Assembly (NCBI RefSeq): GCF_945957355.1 | Contig: NZ_CAMFKM010000020.1 | Location: 1 to 64,000, forward strand | Direction: 5' to 3' | DNA from: an uncultured Reyranella sp. | GTDB lineage: Bacteria > Pseudomonadota > Alphaproteobacteria > Reyranellales > Reyranellaceae | Length of the DNA: 64,000 nt | Shown: piece after piece, positions 25,598 to 34,051 of the stretch | Layout of the letters: each line of letters begins with the position of its first letter | How positions within the stretch are numbered: position 1 is the first letter of the stretch | The notes under the pieces: generated by a model | The model's database searches: none | The model's input: the letters and a program-made list of their open reading frames with translations, nothing else | Told to the model about the DNA's origin: nothing | Position numbers and translations under genes: made by a program

Positions 25598-26083
25598 ATG
25601 GTCCTTGGAATGTCCATCGCGACCTTCACGGTCGTCCACGTCGTCATCAGCCTGATCGCCATCGCGTCCGGCGCGGTCGCCTGTGCCCGCATGCTGGAGG
25701 GGCGCCGGCTGGATGGCTGGAACAGCGTGTTCCTGCTGGGCACGATCCTGACGACGCTGACCGGCTTCCTCTTCCCGATCACCGTGTTCACGCCGGCACT
25801 TGGCGTCGGGATCGTTTCGTCGGTTGCGCTGGCGATTGCACTGCTGGCGCTCTATGTCGGCCGCCTCGCCGGCGTATGGCGGTGGATCTATGTCGCGAGC
25901 GCACTGTTCGCTTTCTATCTCAATGTCTTCGTCCTGGTCGTGCAGTCCTTCCAGAAGATCGGCTTCCTGAACAGGTTCGCGCCAACCGGCTCCGAGCCGC
26001 CCTTCGCGGTTGTGCAGGGTATCGTGCTATTGGGCTTTATCCTGCTGGGCTTCCTTGTCCTGAAGCGCTTCCGCCCGGCCTGA
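25598..26083 (+). CDS. Four-helix inner-membrane protein, unknown function
   Basis: A 161-residue hydrophobic protein with four predicted helices (about residues 6-28, 42-62, 68-88 and 95-117), then a short soluble part and a final helix (VQGIVLLGFILLGFLVLKRF). Relatives are annotated as uncharacterised membrane proteins. The ATG at 25598 follows a GGAG site by 7 bases. The SDR gene begins 22 bases after the stop, so the two may share a transcript. No catalytic motif is seen. Confidence 0.72.
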   Translation: MVLGMSIATFTVVHVVISLIAIASGAVACARMLEGRRLDGWNSVFLLGTILTTLTGFLFPITVFTPALGVGIVSSVALAIALLALYVGRLAGVWRWIYVASALFAFYLNVFVLVVQSFQKIGFLNRFAPTGSEPPFAVVQGIVLLGFILLGFLVLKRFRPA

Positions 26084-26105
26084 AAAAGAAGACGGAGGAA
26101 ACGAC

Positions 26106-27080
26106 ATGAAGGACTTCGCGGGACGGATTGCCGTCATCACAGGCGGCGGCACCGGCATGGGGCGCGAACTGGCGCGGCAGCTCGCCGCCGAAGGCTGCAA
26201 CATTGCGCTGGGTGACGTGTCGGCGGGCGCCATGGCCGAGACCAGGCAGCTCTGCGAGGCTGCCGGCCTCAGCCAGGGCCAACGCATCACCGCGCATGTC
26301 GCCGACGTGGCTGACGAGCCGCAGGTCCTGCGCTTCCGCGACGAGGTGGCCGAGCAGCACGAGACCGATCGCATCCATCTTCTGTTCAACAATGCCGGCA
26401 TCGGTGGCGGCGGCAGCTTCCTGGTCAACGAGCGCGCCGAATGGGAGCGCACGTTCAACATCTGCTGGGGCGGCGTGTACCTCTGCACGCGCGCCTTCAT
26501 GCCCCTGCTGCTGCGGGCCGACGCCGGCCATATCGTCAACACATCGAGCGTGAACGGCTTCTGGGCCTATATCGCCCCCAACATCCCGCAGACCGCCTAC
26601 GCCGCCGCCAAGTTCGCCGTGAAGGGCTTCACCGAGGCGCTGATCACCGACCTGCGCCTCAACGCCCCGCATATCAAATGCTCGGTGGTGATGCCCGGCC
26701 ATATCGGCACGTCGATCATTGCCAATTCGCGCAAGCTGCAGAGCGGCAACCAGAGCGACGAGATCACGGCGCACGAGGTCGGGCTGGCGCGGGCCCGGAT
26801 CGCCTCGATGGGTATCGATGCCAGCAAGCTCTCCGACGACGATGTCCGCAGGATGATCGCCGAGCGGGCGCGGCGCTTCCTCGAGGAGGCGCCGACGACG
26901 GCGGCCGAAGCGGCGACGATCATCCTCGACGGGGTGCGCAACGAGCGCTGGCGCATCCTGGTCGGCTACGATGCCGAGCGCATCGACAGCCTCGTGCGCG
27001 AAAGCCCGGAACGGGCGTACGAGACGGAGTTCTTCGAAGCCTTCGCGAAGGAGACCGGCTGGGTAGTCGGCGGCCGCTGA
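26106..27080 (+). CDS. Short-chain dehydrogenase/reductase (SDR)
   Basis: A 324-residue SDR. The cofactor motif is TGGGTGMG (about residues 14-21), followed by the NNAG strand (in LLFNNAGIGGG). The catalytic Ser is in VNTSSVNGF, and the Tyr-x-x-x-Lys is in AYAAAKFAV. It reduces or oxidises an alcohol/carbonyl with NAD(P)(H) in the cytoplasm. The C-terminal 70 residues extend beyond the classical 250-residue core, as in many uncharacterised actinobacterial and proteobacterial SDRs. A GGAGG-type site precedes the ATG. The substrate is unknown. Confidence 0.9.
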   Translation: MKDFAGRIAVITGGGTGMGRELARQLAAEGCNIALGDVSAGAMAETRQLCEAAGLSQGQRITAHVADVADEPQVLRFRDEVAEQHETDRIHLLFNNAGIGGGGSFLVNERAEWERTFNICWGGVYLCTRAFMPLLLRADAGHIVNTSSVNGFWAYIAPNIPQTAYAAAKFAVKGFTEALITDLRLNAPHIKCSVVMPGHIGTSIIANSRKLQSGNQSDEITAHEVGLARARIASMGIDASKLSDDDVRRMIAERARRFLEEAPTTAAEAATIILDGVRNERWRILVGYDAERIDSLVRESPERAYETEFFEAFAKETGWVVGGR

Positions 27081-27094
27081 TTCCCCCGGCAGCG

Positions 27095-28387
27095 CTACTC
27101 GCTGACGCCGGGGCGCCCAGGCGCCACGCCGGAGCGGAGCGACGCTCTCTGCCGCTCACCGGATTTATCCGGAAAGACAACATCGCGCAGGTCCAACGAC
27201 GGGCGCTGGTTCGCCACGGCGAGCCGATCGAACAGGAACATGCGCCGTGCATTGGCGGGAGGTTTGCGGACCGCTTCCGCAAGGCCGCGCTCGCCCTGGA
27301 GGACGACCTCGTACTTGTCCGGATCGGTCGCCGACAGGCTCACATAACAGGCTGCGCGGACGCGGCCCGCCTGGTTGAGGGAAACCTCGAAGGTCGGGCC
27401 GACCAGCTCGGGCAAGGCGACGCCCGCCGCACGAAGATCCTCGTAGAGCTTGTCGACCTCCTCCCCCGTCCGCATCACCGACCAGGTCGCGAACTGGTCG
27501 GCGAGCTTGCCTTTCGTCCTGGCGGCATTCATGCCGTCCTGCACGCGTTCGAGCATGTACCGGCGGACCAGAGGCGCGGTGATCGGGCCGACGATGAAGG
27601 ACGAAAGGGGCGCCGGCGTCGCAAGCGAATTGTTGCAGACATTGACCGCCTGATGGGACATCGGCAGCGCTGGTCGGTCGAGGCCGAGCGGGCAGAGGTT
27701 GAGCGCCAGGAATTCGCCTATCGTCTCGACGTACTGGAATTCCTCGACCGGCCTGGCCATCAGGTTGGCGACGAAGGCTGGCGGAAGTCCCATGTCGGCG
27801 GCGTATCGGATCAGCATTGCCGCCCCGCCGCGCGCATCCGCGAACCCCCGGAGACGGCTCGCGACGGGATCGTCGGCGGTCATGTCACGCAGCTCGGCGC
27901 GATCGAGGAAGAAATTGTGGAAGGCGACCTTGCTGCCAATCTCGACGTTGCAGTCCGCCGGATAGGCCGCCGCGGTGCGGACCGTATTGCCACCGAGCAG
28001 CGCCAGGGCGCAGGCCGACAGGCAGACGTCCTGCCTGCGAACCACGGCGACGACCTTGAAGCTCCGCAGCAGCATTCCGAGCTGGACACCCTCGGACAGG
28101 TTACCGCCCAGGCTGCTCAGTTCGATGGTGGCGAGCGGCATTCCCGGTTTCGGCGGCGACGATGTCTGGAGCTTGACCAGCAGGTCGCGCAGCCTTTCGG
28201 CGTCTCCAGCCTCGATCATCCCTGTCAGCCGGAGGAGTGGCCTCTCCTGGGCGTCGTTACGCAGGAAGTAACCCTGAGGACTCGAGGGCGGCAGAGTAAT
28301 TATGTTCGAAGCGCTCAGTTCCCCCGCAGTCAGGGTAGCCGCAATAGACGTGAACGCAAAAACCAGAAGGGCCGATAAGCACCGCAT
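27095..28387 (-). CDS. Exported ClpP/crotonase-fold-like protein (COG3904 type)
   Basis: A 430-residue protein with a signal peptide (RCLSALLVFAFTSIAATLTA). The first half resembles ClpP-like periplasmic proteins of the COG3904 type: IELSSLGGNLSEGVQLGMLLR (89-109) as the oxyanion-loop region, Ser124 in CLSACALALLGG as the probable nucleophile and His157 in VAFHNFF as the probable partner. The second half (220-430) has no domain I recognise. The ATG at 28387 was chosen because the signal peptide begins there. A role in periplasmic proteolysis or peptide binding is likely but not shown. Confidence 0.68.
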   Translation of the reverse strand: MRCLSALLVFAFTSIAATLTAGELSASNIITLPPSSPQGYFLRNDAQERPLLRLTGMIEAGDAERLRDLLVKLQTSSPPKPGMPLATIELSSLGGNLSEGVQLGMLLRSFKVVAVVRRQDVCLSACALALLGGNTVRTAAAYPADCNVEIGSKVAFHNFFLDRAELRDMTADDPVASRLRGFADARGGAAMLIRYAADMGLPPAFVANLMARPVEEFQYVETIGEFLALNLCPLGLDRPALPMSHQAVNVCNNSLATPAPLSSFIVGPITAPLVRRYMLERVQDGMNAARTKGKLADQFATWSVMRTGEEVDKLYEDLRAAGVALPELVGPTFEVSLNQAGRVRAACYVSLSATDPDKYEVVLQGERGLAEAVRKPPANARRMFLFDRLAVANQRPSLDLRDVVFPDKSGERQRASLRSGVAPGRPGVSE

Positions 28388-28706
28388 ACTATGATCCCGC
28401 CTGCAGCAAGAGCGCCCCTGTGAGCGACGCTTCTGGCGTCTACACAGGAAGATAATACTTTTTGTGGCGGCAAATGGAGTCAAACGATTAATGCTGCCGG
28501 CGCCACTCCAGCATGTGTCTCACAACGAAAAAGCAGCCGGAGCGTTGCCGCCGTCGCAAAAAGGGCTCCGGACACCGTAGTGGACGGCGGCCCGAAGCCC
28601 TTCAAGCTAACACTGCGCCCGTCTCACAGACGAGCGCGCGATCGTTTCGTTCGTTTCCCGGAGAGCACCCGCTCGCCTCAGCAAAGCGATGGGATCCGGC
28701 GACGCC
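28388..28706. other. 319-base intergenic region between cspA and the ClpP-like gene
   Basis: The stretch is more AT-rich than the genes around it and shows no convincing reading frame. It holds the cspA terminator (separate entry). On the minus strand there is a weak promoter-like pair for the ClpP-like gene, TTGACT (28478-28483) and TATTAT (28452-28457), with an over-long 20-base spacer. Nothing else is recognised. Confidence 0.6.
28558..28602 (-). terminator. Intrinsic terminator downstream of cspA
   Basis: Read on the minus strand, AAGGGCTTCGG pairs with CCGGAGCCCTT in an 11-bp stem with one G-U pair, with a smaller inner stem (CCGT/ACGG). The outer stem is followed by a run of five T. 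It lies about 105 bases beyond the cspA stop and should end that short transcript before the ClpP-like gene. Confidence 0.78.
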
Positions 28707-28907
28707 TCAGGCCTTGAGGTTGACGGCGGCTTCCTTGCCGCGCTCGACCTGAACCTCGTAGGTGACCTTCTGGCCTTCGTTCAGGCCGTTGAGCCCGGCC
28801 CTCTCGACCGCGCTGATGTGGACGAAGACATCCTTGCCGCCCGAATCGGGCTGGATGAATCCGTAGCCTTTGGTGGCGTTGAACCACTTGACGGTACCTG
28901 AAGCCAT
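28707..28907 (-). CDS. cspA: Cold-shock protein, CspA family
   Basis: A 66-residue single cold-shock domain protein. RNP1 reads KGYGFIQ and RNP2 reads VFVHISA, with the aromatic KWFNATKGYGF start, all positions needed for single-strand nucleic-acid binding. Such proteins melt RNA structure and act as RNA chaperones and antiterminators. The 182 bases upstream, up to the secreted protein gene at 29090, are AT-richer and probably hold its promoter and long 5' leader. A strong terminator follows, so it is monocistronic. The family has many paralogues; the gene symbol denotes the family. Confidence 0.96.
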   Translation of the reverse strand: MASGTVKWFNATKGYGFIQPDSGGKDVFVHISAVERAGLNGLNEGQKVTYEVQVERGKEAAVNLKA

Positions 28908-29089
28908 ATCGTGAGTATCCCTAATTTCCGGCGCGCATGCTGCACCGTCGTTACGATATCAACATTTCACCCCGTCTGACCATCACCTGTCCATGCATGT
29001 GACAACCTACAATTGCCTTGAAAGCGCCGTTTTGTTTTCGGTCCGGCGGTCCCCGACGCGGCGCTCGCCCCACTTCGCGATCCCACACT

Positions 29090-29353
29090 TCAACGGGACG
29101 GGGGAGAAAAGCCCTTGCTGCGGATCTTCTTTTCCAGGATCGCAATGCCACCCGCCGTGTCCCCCTTGTTGCACTTGGCAGTCCCTTCGAGAATGACCAA
29201 ATCCGGTCGTGTGCCGCCGTTGAAGCTGGAGTCGCCCGCATATCGGGTCGCATAGTCGCTCAGCTTCTGGCAGTAGGCGGCATCGTCACTTTGTGCGGCG
29301 GCACTGCAAGCAACGAGCGACGACAGGAGGGGCAGCAAGGGCCGACACTTCAT
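29090..29353 (-). CDS. Small secreted protein, unknown function
   Basis: An 87-residue protein with a signal peptide (KCRPLLPLLSSLVACSAAAQ). The mature part contains DAAYCQKLSDYATRYAG, then a central GGTRPDLVILEGTAKCNKGD with a second Cys, and a basic C-terminus. The two mature cysteines may form a disulfide in the periplasm. A GAGAGGAAG site precedes the ATG by about 8 bases. Similar small proteins with YCxxLxxxYxRY are common in Hyphomicrobiales and relatives, all of unknown role. Confidence 0.72.
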   Translation of the reverse strand: MKCRPLLPLLSSLVACSAAAQSDDAAYCQKLSDYATRYAGDSSFNGGTRPDLVILEGTAKCNKGDTAGGIAILEKKIRSKGFSPPSR

Positions 29354-29494
29354 CGATCTTCCTCTCTCAGGAAAGGTAAACTGCCAAAGGCGCAGCCGGA
29401 CGTTACGGCATGCCTCGACCATACAACCAAGAATATCGGCATTCCGTCGGCTCCGCCACGCGAAAGCCCGTTCATCCAGCGGAGGAGAATCGTC

Positions 29495-30970
29495 TTGAAG
29501 ACCTACCAGCATTTCATCGGCGGCCAGTACGTGGATCCCATCGGCGACAAATGGATCGACTCGATCGATCCCTATCGCGGCGAGGCCTGGGCGAGGATCC
29601 CGCAAGGATGCGCCCGCGACATCGACCGCGCCGTTGCAGCGGCCTCGCTGGCCCTGCGCGAAGGCCCCTGGGCAACCATGTCGCCATCCAGCCGCGGCAA
29701 GTTGATGGTGAAGCTCGCCGACCTGATCGCGGCCAACGCCCAGAGACTGGCGGAAGTCGAGGTGCGCGACAACGGCAAGCTGCTCTCCGAGATGCTGGGA
29801 CAGGTCAACTATAACCCCGAGTGGTGGCGCTACTTCGGTGGCCTGGCCGACAAGATCCAGGGTGCAGTCGTGCCGATCGACAAGCCGAATCACTTCGCCT
29901 TCACCCGCCACGAGCCGGTCGGCGTCGTGGCGGCACTCACCGCCTGGAACTCACCGCTCCTGTTCATCGCGTGGAAGTGTGCGGCGGCGCTCGCTGCCGG
30001 CTGCACCGTCATCGTGAAGCCGTCGGAATTTGCCTCGGCCTCGACGCTCGAATTCGCAGGCCTGACCAAGGAGGCTGGCTTTCCGGACGGCGTGTTCAAC
30101 GTCGTGACCGGCTACGGCCAGGAAGCAGGCTCCGCCCTCGTCGATCATCCCGGCGTGGCGAAGATCACCTTCACTGGCTCCGACAGTACGGGCGCGAAAA
30201 TCTACGCGCAGGCCGCCAGAACGCTCAAGCGCGTCTCGCTCGAACTGGGAGGCAAGTCGCCGAACATCGTCTTCGAGGATTGCGACCTGGCCGCCGCCGC
30301 GTCGGGCGCGATCTCCGGTATCTTCGCGGCCACCGGCCAGACCTGCATCGCGGGGTCCCGTCTGCTAGTCCAGAACTCGATCCGCGAGGAGTTCAGTGCG
30401 CGCGTCGCCGAACTGGGACGCACCGCCCGCAAGGGCGATCCGATGTTGCCCGACACCAACATCGGCCCCGTCACGACCGCGCCGCAGTACGCCAAGATCC
30501 TCGACTACATGGAGATTGCCAAGGCCGAGGGCGCACGCTGCATCCTGGGCGGCGGCGCCGCGCCGTCGATGCCGGGCGGTCAGTTCGTCGAGCCGACCAT
30601 CTTCGTCGACGTGCGTCCCGACATGCGAATCGCCCGCGAGGAAGTCTTCGGCCCGGTCCTGTCGATCATCGGCTTCGACACCGAGGAGGAGGCGATCCGG
30701 CTCGCCAACGACACGATCTACGGGCTGGCGGCCGGCGTCTGGACCAAGGACATGAACCGTGCACTGCGCATGACCGCCGCGCTCAAGGCCGGCACCGTCT
30801 GGGTCAACACCTACCGCGCCATCAGCTACATGATGCCCTTCGGCGGCATGAAGCACTCCGGCATCGGCCGCGAGAGCGGCCTGGAAGCGATCCACGAATA
30901 TCTCGAGACGAAGAGCGTCTGGATCTCGACGGCCGAAGGCGCGCCGGCCAACCCCTTCGTGATGCGCTGA
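29495..30970 (+). CDS. NAD(P)-dependent aldehyde dehydrogenase
   Basis: A 491-residue aldehyde dehydrogenase oxidising an aldehyde to an acid. Visible landmarks are the cofactor-binding TAWNSPLLFIAWKCAAALAAG region, FTGSDSTGAKI, the general-base Glu in LELGGKSPN, the catalytic Cys in FAATGQTCIAGSRLL and the C-terminal FGGMKHSGIGRESG. The TTG at 29495 is 7 bases after GGAGGAG, a much better start than any ATG nearby. It is convergent with the fds operon. The substrate is unknown; proximity to formate metabolism is not proof of a link to formaldehyde. Confidence 0.93.
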   Translation: MKTYQHFIGGQYVDPIGDKWIDSIDPYRGEAWARIPQGCARDIDRAVAAASLALREGPWATMSPSSRGKLMVKLADLIAANAQRLAEVEVRDNGKLLSEMLGQVNYNPEWWRYFGGLADKIQGAVVPIDKPNHFAFTRHEPVGVVAALTAWNSPLLFIAWKCAAALAAGCTVIVKPSEFASASTLEFAGLTKEAGFPDGVFNVVTGYGQEAGSALVDHPGVAKITFTGSDSTGAKIYAQAARTLKRVSLELGGKSPNIVFEDCDLAAAASGAISGIFAATGQTCIAGSRLLVQNSIREEFSARVAELGRTARKGDPMLPDTNIGPVTTAPQYAKILDYMEIAKAEGARCILGGGAAPSMPGGQFVEPTIFVDVRPDMRIAREEVFGPVLSIIGFDTEEEAIRLANDTIYGLAAGVWTKDMNRALRMTAALKAGTVWVNTYRAISYMMPFGGMKHSGIGRESGLEAIHEYLETKSVWISTAEGAPANPFVMR

Positions 30971-30982
30971 GCCGACCGAGGT

Positions 30983-31201
30983 CTACGCCAGGCCGTCCTT
31001 CAGGCGAAGGACAGCCTGGCGGACAGGCTCATCCAGCCCCCCCCCGCCTTTGTCCAGATGCGCGACGAGGGCAGCGCGCATGCGCGGATCCCAGAACTTC
31101 CGAAGGTGCGTGGCGATGGCAGCCGCCGGGTCGATGCCACGCTGCGGCACGAAGAACCTGCCGATCTGGTTTGCCATCACCACGAGCTTCTCCGACGACA
31201 T
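30983..31201 (-). CDS. fdsD: Formate dehydrogenase delta subunit FdsD
   Basis: A 72-residue FdsD. It starts MSSEKLVVMANQIGRFFVPQ and contains AIATHLRKFWDPRMRAALVAHL, the conserved core of the family. In Cupriavidus and Rhodobacter, FdsD is needed for assembly or stability of the soluble NAD-dependent formate dehydrogenase. It starts 5 bases after the fdsA stop and is the last gene of the operon. The usual fdsC (fdhD-like sulfurtransferase) gene, often located between fdsA and fdsD, is absent here. Confidence 0.92.
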   Translation of the reverse strand: MSSEKLVVMANQIGRFFVPQRGIDPAAAIATHLRKFWDPRMRAALVAHLDKGGGGLDEPVRQAVLRLKDGLA

Positions 31202-31206
31202 CCCGC

Positions 31207-34041
31207 CTACTCCGCCGCGATGCGCCGGCTGTGCCGGGCCTGCTCGGCATATTCCTTCTGCCAGTCGCCCGGGCCGTTAGAGGGCGACACCTGCACCGCC
31301 GTGACCTTGTATTCGGGGCAGTTCGTCGCCCAATCCGAGAGCTCCGTCGTGACCACGTTGGCCTGCGTCTCGGGATGGTGGAAGGTCGTATAGACGACGC
31401 CGGGCGCCACGCGATCGGTGATCCTGGCGCGCAGGCTGGTACTGCCGACGCGGCTGTCGAGCTTGACCCAGTCGCCGTCGCACACGCCGCGTTGCTCGGC
31501 ATCGTGCGGATGGATCTCCAGCAGGTCCTGGTCGTGCCACACGACATTGCCAGTCCGCCGCGTCTGGGCACCGACATTGTACTGGCTGAGGGTTCGGCCG
31601 GTGGTCAGCAGCAGCGGGAAGCGCGGCCCCGTGCGCTCGTCGGTCGGTACGTATTCGGTGATCAGGAAGTTGCCCTTGCCGCGGGCGAAGCCGCCGACAT
31701 GCATGATCGGCGTGCCGAGCGGCGCCTTCTCGTTGCAGGGCCACTGGACCGAGCCGGCCCTGTCGAGAAGGTCGTAGGAGACACCCGCGAAGGTCGGTGT
31801 CGACGCCGCGATCTCGTCCATGATCTCCGACGGATGCCTGTAGGGCATCGCGAAGCCCATCGCCTCGGCAATGGCCAGGCTGATCTCCCAGTCGGCCATG
31901 CCGCTCCTGGGCGTCATCACCCGCCGCACGCGATTGATGCGGCGCTCGGCGTTCGTGAAAGTGCCGTCCTTCTCGAGGAAGGTCGAGCCCGGCAGGAAGA
32001 CGTGGGCGTAGTTCGCCGTCTCGTTCAGGAACAGGTCCTGCACCACGACGCATTCCATCGACGACAGCGCCTGCACGACGTGGCTGGTGTTCGGATCGGA
32101 CTGGAGGATGTCCTCGCCCTGGACGTAGAGGCCCTTGAAGGTGCCCTCGATCGCCGCATCGAACATGTTGGGGATACGCAGGCCGGGCTCAGCGTCGAGC
32201 GGACGGCCCCACATCTTCTCGAACATCTCGCGCGTCGCGTCATCGGAGATGTGCCGATAGCCCGTCAGCTCGTGCGGGAACGAGCCCATGTCGCAGGCGC
32301 CCTGGACGTTGTTCTGACCGCGCAGCGGGTTCACGCCGACGCCTGGCCGGCCGAGATTGCCCGTCACCATGGCGAGGTTGGCGATCGCCATCACCGTCGT
32401 GGTGCCCTGGCTGTGCTCGGTGACGCCGAGACCGTAGTAGATCGCGGCATTGCCGCCGGTGGCGTAGAGCCGCGCGGCGCCACGAATCGCTTCGGGATCG
32501 AGGCCCGCCACAAGACCGACCGCTTTCGGGCTGTTCCGGGACTCCGCCACGAAGGCCGCCCAATGCTCGAAGGCGTCACGGTCGCAGAATTCGCGGACGA
32601 ACCGCTCGTTGGCCAGACCCTCGGTGACAATCGTGTGCGCAAGCGCGTTCATCACCGCGGCGTTGGTGCCCGGCCGCAGCGGCAGGTGATACTCGGCCTC
32701 GACATGCGGCGTGCGCACGAGGTCGATGCGGCGGGGATCGATCACGATCAGCTTGGCCCCCTGCCGCATTCGCTTCTTCAGACGCGAGGCGAAGACCGGA
32801 TGCGCGTCGGTCGGGTTGGCGCCGATCACCAGGATAACGTCGCTCTGCTCGACCGAGTCGAAATCCTGCGTGCCCGCCGAGGTACCGAAGGCCTGCTTGA
32901 GACCGAAGCCGGTCGGCGAATGGCAGACGCGCGCGCAGGTGTCGACGTTGTTGTTGCCGAAGCCGCCGCGGATCAGCTTCTGCATCACGTAGGTCTCTTC
33001 GTTGGTGCAGCGCGACGAAGTGATGCCGCCGATGGCGAGGCGGCCATGCTTGTCCTGCAATCGTCGGAACTCCGACGCGACCCGGCCGATCGCCTCGTCC
33101 CAGTCCACCTCACGCCAGGGCTGGTCGATGCTCTCGCGCACCATCGGCTTCAGGATGCGTTCCCTGTGATGGGCATAGCCCCAGGCGAAGCGGCCCTTGA
33201 CGCAGGAGTGGCCGCGATTGGCCTTGCCGTCCTTCCACGGCACCATGCGCACCAGCTCCTCGCCGCGCATCTCGGCCTTGAAGCTGCAGCCGACGCCACA
33301 ATAGGCGCAGGTCGTCACCACCGAATGCTCGGGTTGCCCGATGTCGATCAGAGTTTTCTCCGACAGCGTCGCGGTCGGACAGGCCTGCACGCAGGCGCCG
33401 CACGAAACACATTCCGAACTCAGGAAATTGTCGAGCAACGTGCCCGCCGAGACCTTCGAGTCGAAGCCGCGGCCCTCGATGGTGAGCGCAAAAGTGCCCT
33501 GCACTTCCTCGCAGGCGCGTACGCAGCGCGAGCAGACGATGCACTTGGAGGGATCGAACGTGAAGTACGGGTTGCTCTCATCCTTCGCCTGCCTCGTGTG
33601 GCTCTCGCCCTCGTAGCCGTAACGCACCTCGCGCAGGCCGACCGCGCCCGCCATGTCCTGCAATTCGCAATCGCCGTTGGCGGCGCAGGTCAGACAGTCG
33701 AGCGGATGGTCGGAGATATAGAGCTCCATCACACCCTTGCGGATTTTCTTCAGCTTCTCGGTCTGCGTCGACACGACAATGCCCGGCGCCACCGGCGTCG
33801 TGCACGAAGCGGGCGTACCGGTCCGGCCGGAAATCTCGACCAGGCAGAGGCGGCACGAACCAAAGGCTTCGATCGAATCGGTGGCACAGAGCCTGGGTAC
33901 CTGGATGCCGGCATCCATCGCCGCCCGCATGATCGAGGTGCCGGCCGGCACTGAGACGGTCTGGCCGTCGATGGTGAGCGCGACCTGCTCCGTCGCGTGG
34001 CTGGCCGGCGTGCCATAGTCGGTTTCGGGAACGAGCGACAT
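31207..34041 (-). CDS. fdsA: NAD-dependent formate dehydrogenase alpha subunit FdsA
   Basis: The 944-residue catalytic subunit, oxidising formate to CO2 at a bis-MGD molybdenum centre in the cytoplasm. N-terminal 2Fe-2S ligands are Cys52, 63, 66 and 80. The His-Cys3 cluster is around His112, Cys116, 119 and 125. Two 4Fe-4S sets are at Cys167/170/173/177 and 211/214/217/221, and the cluster next to the cofactor is at Cys245/248/252/280. The Mo ligand is Cys373 followed by His374 in DTCARVCHSPT, so this enzyme uses cysteine, not selenocysteine. It lies 10 bases after fdsB. Confidence 0.96.
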   Translation of the reverse strand: MSLVPETDYGTPASHATEQVALTIDGQTVSVPAGTSIMRAAMDAGIQVPRLCATDSIEAFGSCRLCLVEISGRTGTPASCTTPVAPGIVVSTQTEKLKKIRKGVMELYISDHPLDCLTCAANGDCELQDMAGAVGLREVRYGYEGESHTRQAKDESNPYFTFDPSKCIVCSRCVRACEEVQGTFALTIEGRGFDSKVSAGTLLDNFLSSECVSCGACVQACPTATLSEKTLIDIGQPEHSVVTTCAYCGVGCSFKAEMRGEELVRMVPWKDGKANRGHSCVKGRFAWGYAHHRERILKPMVRESIDQPWREVDWDEAIGRVASEFRRLQDKHGRLAIGGITSSRCTNEETYVMQKLIRGGFGNNNVDTCARVCHSPTGFGLKQAFGTSAGTQDFDSVEQSDVILVIGANPTDAHPVFASRLKKRMRQGAKLIVIDPRRIDLVRTPHVEAEYHLPLRPGTNAAVMNALAHTIVTEGLANERFVREFCDRDAFEHWAAFVAESRNSPKAVGLVAGLDPEAIRGAARLYATGGNAAIYYGLGVTEHSQGTTTVMAIANLAMVTGNLGRPGVGVNPLRGQNNVQGACDMGSFPHELTGYRHISDDATREMFEKMWGRPLDAEPGLRIPNMFDAAIEGTFKGLYVQGEDILQSDPNTSHVVQALSSMECVVVQDLFLNETANYAHVFLPGSTFLEKDGTFTNAERRINRVRRVMTPRSGMADWEISLAIAEAMGFAMPYRHPSEIMDEIAASTPTFAGVSYDLLDRAGSVQWPCNEKAPLGTPIMHVGGFARGKGNFLITEYVPTDERTGPRFPLLLTTGRTLSQYNVGAQTRRTGNVVWHDQDLLEIHPHDAEQRGVCDGDWVKLDSRVGSTSLRARITDRVAPGVVYTTFHHPETQANVVTTELSDWATNCPEYKVTAVQVSPSNGPGDWQKEYAEQARHSRRIAAE

Positions 34042-34051
34042 GACGGGTCCT

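Noticed and set aside
28452-28483. TTGACT/TATTAT promoter for the ClpP-like gene
   Set aside because: The spacer is 20 bases, longer than sigma70 promoters tolerate; kept only as a remark in the intergenic entry.
32900-32970. Possible selenocysteine in the formate dehydrogenase alpha subunit
   Set aside because: The Mo-ligand codon encodes Cys373 (VCHSPT); this soluble Fds type normally uses Cys, so it gives no support for or against selenocysteine use.
29821-33954. Open plus-strand frame of more than 1300 codons across aldH and fdsA
   Set aside because: It runs antisense to fdsA and in another frame of the aldehyde dehydrogenase; composition is Arg/His/Gly-rich and no domain is recognisable. 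Long spurious frames are expected in GC-rich DNA.
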